Assembly (NCBI GenBank): GCA_963853835.1
Contig: OY970828.1
Coordinates: 17,055,813 to 17,119,812, forward strand
Source of the DNA: Calendula officinalis
Taxonomy: Eukaryota > Streptophyta > Magnoliopsida > Asterales > Asteraceae
Length of the DNA stretch: 64,000 nt
Reading direction: 5' to 3'
This document shows positions 62,101 through 64,000 of the stretch, in pieces. Both the position numbers and the translations under genes were made by a program. A model generated the notes under the pieces. It made no database searches, was not told the origin of the DNA, and saw only the letters and a program-made list of their open reading frames with translations. The stretch's first letter is position 1; each line of letters begins with the position of its first letter.

Positions 62101-62845
62101 GAGTAATGGTGATTGGAGAATTCCTACTAGTTGGTTTACTAAGTTCCCTATGATTTTTGATACGCATCCTCCTTTAATTATGCAAACTAGAAGGGATAGA
62201 GTGCTTTGGAAATCTATTAATGATAGATGTATTCCTTTTTCTGTTGGAGATGCTTGGAAGGTTTTAGGGGAAAATAGGAATAAAGTGTCTTGGGCTAATT
62301 GGGTCTGGTTTAGTCAAAACATTCCCAGACATGCTTTCATTCTTTGGTTGGTCTTCTTGGGTAAGTTAAAAACTCAAGATAATTTTCAAGTTGATTCTGA
62401 AAATGAGGATATAAGATGTGTTTTTTGTAAGTTGCAGTTGGACTCTCATGACCATTTGTTTTTTGAATGTTTCTATCCAAAGGCAGTTTGGGAGGTGATG
62501 AAAGGTATGGCTAGGTTGGAGTTGTTACCTGATAGCTGGACGTTTCTGTCTATGGCTATTGAAAGAATGCCTGTTAATAAGTCTATTTGGAGTATCATTC
62601 AGAGACTGGTTATTGCAGCTTCTGTTTATTTTATCTGGCAAGAAAGGAATCTTAGGTTATTCTAGAACAGACACAGAAGTGTTGAAGAGGTTTGTAACTT
62701 GATTATTAAAAATGTTAGACTTAGATTATTAGGTCTTAACATTAGACCTTCTAAACAATCAGTGTTAGCTGCTGAGTTGTGGGGATTTGCTGTAGTTCAT
62801 GATGGTAGTAATACCTCTTTTACTGTTCATAATGATGGAAATTAA
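59160..62845 (+). pseudogene. LINE-2 ORF2 (endonuclease and reverse transcriptase), two lesions
   Basis: Starts at ATG 59160 in a TAATG context. Endonuclease motifs are intact: WNVRGLN, LETH, GDFN, SSDHSP. RT motifs are SPGPDGF, YRPIACCNVVYK, FIPGRQISDN, VDIQKAYD, GLRQGDPMSPYLF and CFADDLLLF. The zf-RVT tail has CVFCK and HDHLFFEC. A one-base loss near 60893-60900, just before the VDIQKAYD motif, shifts the frame; the first part closes at 60915-60917 and the second is readable from 60920. A TAG at 62663-62665 truncates the C-terminus, after which the same frame continues with clear homology to a natural stop at 62843-62845. The element cannot make a complete ORF2 protein as sequenced; sequencing or assembly error is possible for the indel. 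Confidence 0.95.
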
Positions 62846-64000
62846 GAAGTGGTGGAGGGATAGCCAAATGCTTAGAGGTTTTATGTTTTTTTGGTTAGCT
62901 ATGGTAGTTCAGGGGTATTATGGTCCTTATTCCAGATTTTTTATATTTTTTTCGGGTGATTCTTGGGATTTTTCTGGAATTTTTTACATTTTTTGTAGAA
63001 TTTTCTGGAAAAGTTATGATAGGTCAGGGATTTTTCAAAGCTGCAGTGGGAAAATTTCTGGATTTATTGGGAATGTTATGATTTTTGCCTGGCAAAATCT
63101 AAAGTCTGGTTGTAAGGGCAGCTTTGGTATTTCCTATGGTTTTTTAATCATGGAAGTTAGCTTGAAGGCTTGGATTTCCATTTTCTGCTTTTATGGAGTG
63201 CACTGGACTTTTTTGGAGTTTTATTTCCATTATTGCTGCTGGCAGGAGACCATAAAGGAAAGTAGTATATTTTTGTTTTTGTGCAATAAAAGTGTGAGCC
63301 GCAGTCCTATTGTTTTATGTTTTGCAGGTTGTTACATTTTTACTGGGATTCAGTTGGAGTTATGCATGAATTATGGTAGATTTGATGCTGCTGTTTTGTT
63401 GATTTTTGGGCAGTTGTTTAGCCATGTGGAATGCAGATTCCAGGTTGAGAATGGGAGGAATGTTAACCTGATTTATGAAGAAATTGACCATAGTCAGGAC
63501 AATTTCAGTCAAAGATGTGATATGGTCAATTTCTTGAGGGTTAGGATTTCTCCCTGGTTGAGGAATTTTGGGAATAGTATAAAATGTTGTAGCTCATGGT
63601 TATTACCTAGGTTATGCCTTTGGGAGGTTTTAGTCTTGTTGCAGTGGGTTATTTTATTTCTGTCTATGAGAATTTTGACTTTTACTAAGTCAAAATTCTG
63701 TGTTACTTGTGTAATTCTCTGTTATATTGGTAACATGCATAGATGTGAGAATTGCCTTGTTGGTTTGGTTTGTTTAGGGTCAAACTGTACCATGTTGTTG
63801 AATTTTTGTGAATGGTTTGACCGAATCACTAGTTGTTGTAGGACTAGTGACTGTTATAGTCATTGGTTGACTCTTGGCGGGTCAAAGTATATCTTTGATG
63901 AAGAGGATTTGCATTTGGGTCAAGAGGGATTGAAGGTTCAAGATAATCAGGTGACTAAAGTTTGGCATCTTAATGAAGTGCTTGGTATTTTTGTTACCAA
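62832..64000 (+). CDS. LINE-2 ORF3, conserved protein of unknown function (partial)
   Basis: From ATG 62832 (followed by a second ATG) the frame has no stop for 389 codons and leaves the window open. The ATG overlaps the ORF2 stop (62843-62845) by 14 nt, as in LINE-1, and the frame is again +1 to ORF2. Protein text aligns with LINE-1 ORF3: FSGDSWDFSGIFYIF near residue 39, LCNKSVSRSPIVLCFAG, IFGQL, HSQDNFSQRCD at residue 220 (219 in LINE-1), and WHLNEVLGI near the edge (WRLKNVLGV). Between the last two landmarks LINE-2 is 91 codons shorter and has fewer palindrome-encoded LTFxxS units (63675, 63867 and a degenerate one at 63765). It is Phe/Trp/Cys rich. Function unknown. The frame stays open although ORF2 beside it is broken. 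Confidence 0.72.
   Translation, partial: MMEIKKWWRDSQMLRGFMFFWLAMVVQGYYGPYSRFFIFFSGDSWDFSGIFYIFCRIFWKSYDRSGIFQSCSGKISGFIGNVMIFAWQNLKSGCKGSFGISYGFLIMEVSLKAWISIFCFYGVHWTFLEFYFHYCCWQETIKESSIFLFLCNKSVSRSPIVLCFAGCYIFTGIQLELCMNYGRFDAAVLLIFGQLFSHVECRFQVENGRNVNLIYEEIDHSQDNFSQRCDMVNFLRVRISPWLRNFGNSIKCCSSWLLPRLCLWEVLVLLQWVILFLSMRILTFTKSKFCVTCVILCYIGNMHRCENCLVGLVCLGSNCTMLLNFCEWFDRITSCCRTSDCYSHWLTLGGSKYIFDEEDLHLGQEGLKVQDNQVTKVWHLNEVLGIFVT
63675..63885 (+). repeat. TTGAC-N9-GTCAA palindromes in LINE-2 ORF3
   Basis: Perfect copies at 63675-63693 and 63867-63885, and a degenerate one at 63765-63783 (TTGGT in the left arm). Steps of 90 and 102 nt keep them in one codon phase, the same phase relative to ORF3 as in LINE-1. 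Confidence 0.88.

Larger units (their letters stand above)
59148..64000 (+). mobile_element. Second L1-type LINE (LINE-2), 5'-truncated, runs past window end
   Basis: A diverged relative of LINE-1 (ORF2 about two-thirds identical by eye), in the same orientation and 1.8 kb downstream. It lacks ORF1 and the 5' UTR: LINE text starts at the ORF1/ORF2 junction. ORF2 carries one frameshift and one nonsense codon. ORF3 is open to the window edge. By comparison with LINE-1, ORF3 should end about 150 bp beyond the window. Its poly-A and target duplication cannot be seen. Confidence 0.94.

Overview
The window is plant nuclear heterochromatin: long AT-rich tandem satellite arrays with three retrotransposons nested in them. 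No ordinary host gene, tRNA, rRNA or CRISPR array is visible. The element types (a Ty3/gypsy chromovirus with an initiator-Met tRNA primer site, and L1-type LINEs with DUF4283 plus CCHC ORF1 proteins and a zf-RVT tail on ORF2) point to a flowering plant. The wording of the gag-pol domains resembles Asteraceae elements, but that is a recollection-based inference.

Layout. 1-6668: satellite family A, ~90.6-bp monomers in a 14-monomer higher-order repeat (HOR) of 1268 bp. 6669-26267: related family B, ~136-bp monomers that look like an A monomer carrying an internal ~47-bp duplication. 26268-36542: a minus-strand gypsy chromovirus with both LTRs, PBS, PPT, a 5-bp target duplication, a decayed gag-pol, and two probable GT-AG introns at the gag/protease junction. 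36548-48737: more family B, with periods near 1768 and 1178 bp. 48738-57300: a full-length plus-strand LINE (LINE-1 here) with a 15-bp target duplication and poly-A tail. 57316-59147: the B array resumes in HOR phase. From 59148 to the window end: a second, diverged plus-strand LINE (LINE-2 here), 5'-truncated at the ORF1/ORF2 boundary.

Most notable: both LINEs carry a third long reading frame (ORF3) filling what would normally be the 3' UTR. In LINE-1 it is 527 codons from its first overlapping ATG. In LINE-2 it stays open for 389 codons to the window edge. Both start at an ATG overlapping the ORF2 stop by exactly 14 nt, lie in the same +1 frame relative to ORF2, and are collinear at protein level (for example the shared HSQDNF motif at residue 219 versus 220). 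ORF3 contains repeats of a 19-nt palindrome TTGAC-N9-GTCAA, all in the same codon phase; copy number differs between the two elements and roughly accounts for their length difference. I do not recognise an ORF3 of this kind in plant LINEs, and it is the best candidate for an undescribed system here.

How the parts work together: ORF1 (RNA-binding) and ORF2 (endonuclease plus reverse transcriptase) are joined by a TAATG stop-start, and ORF2 and ORF3 by a 14-nt overlap. This suggests a tricistronic RNA read by coupled re-initiation. The satellites act as the target: removing each insertion restores satellite continuity, and for LINE-1 the HOR period too.
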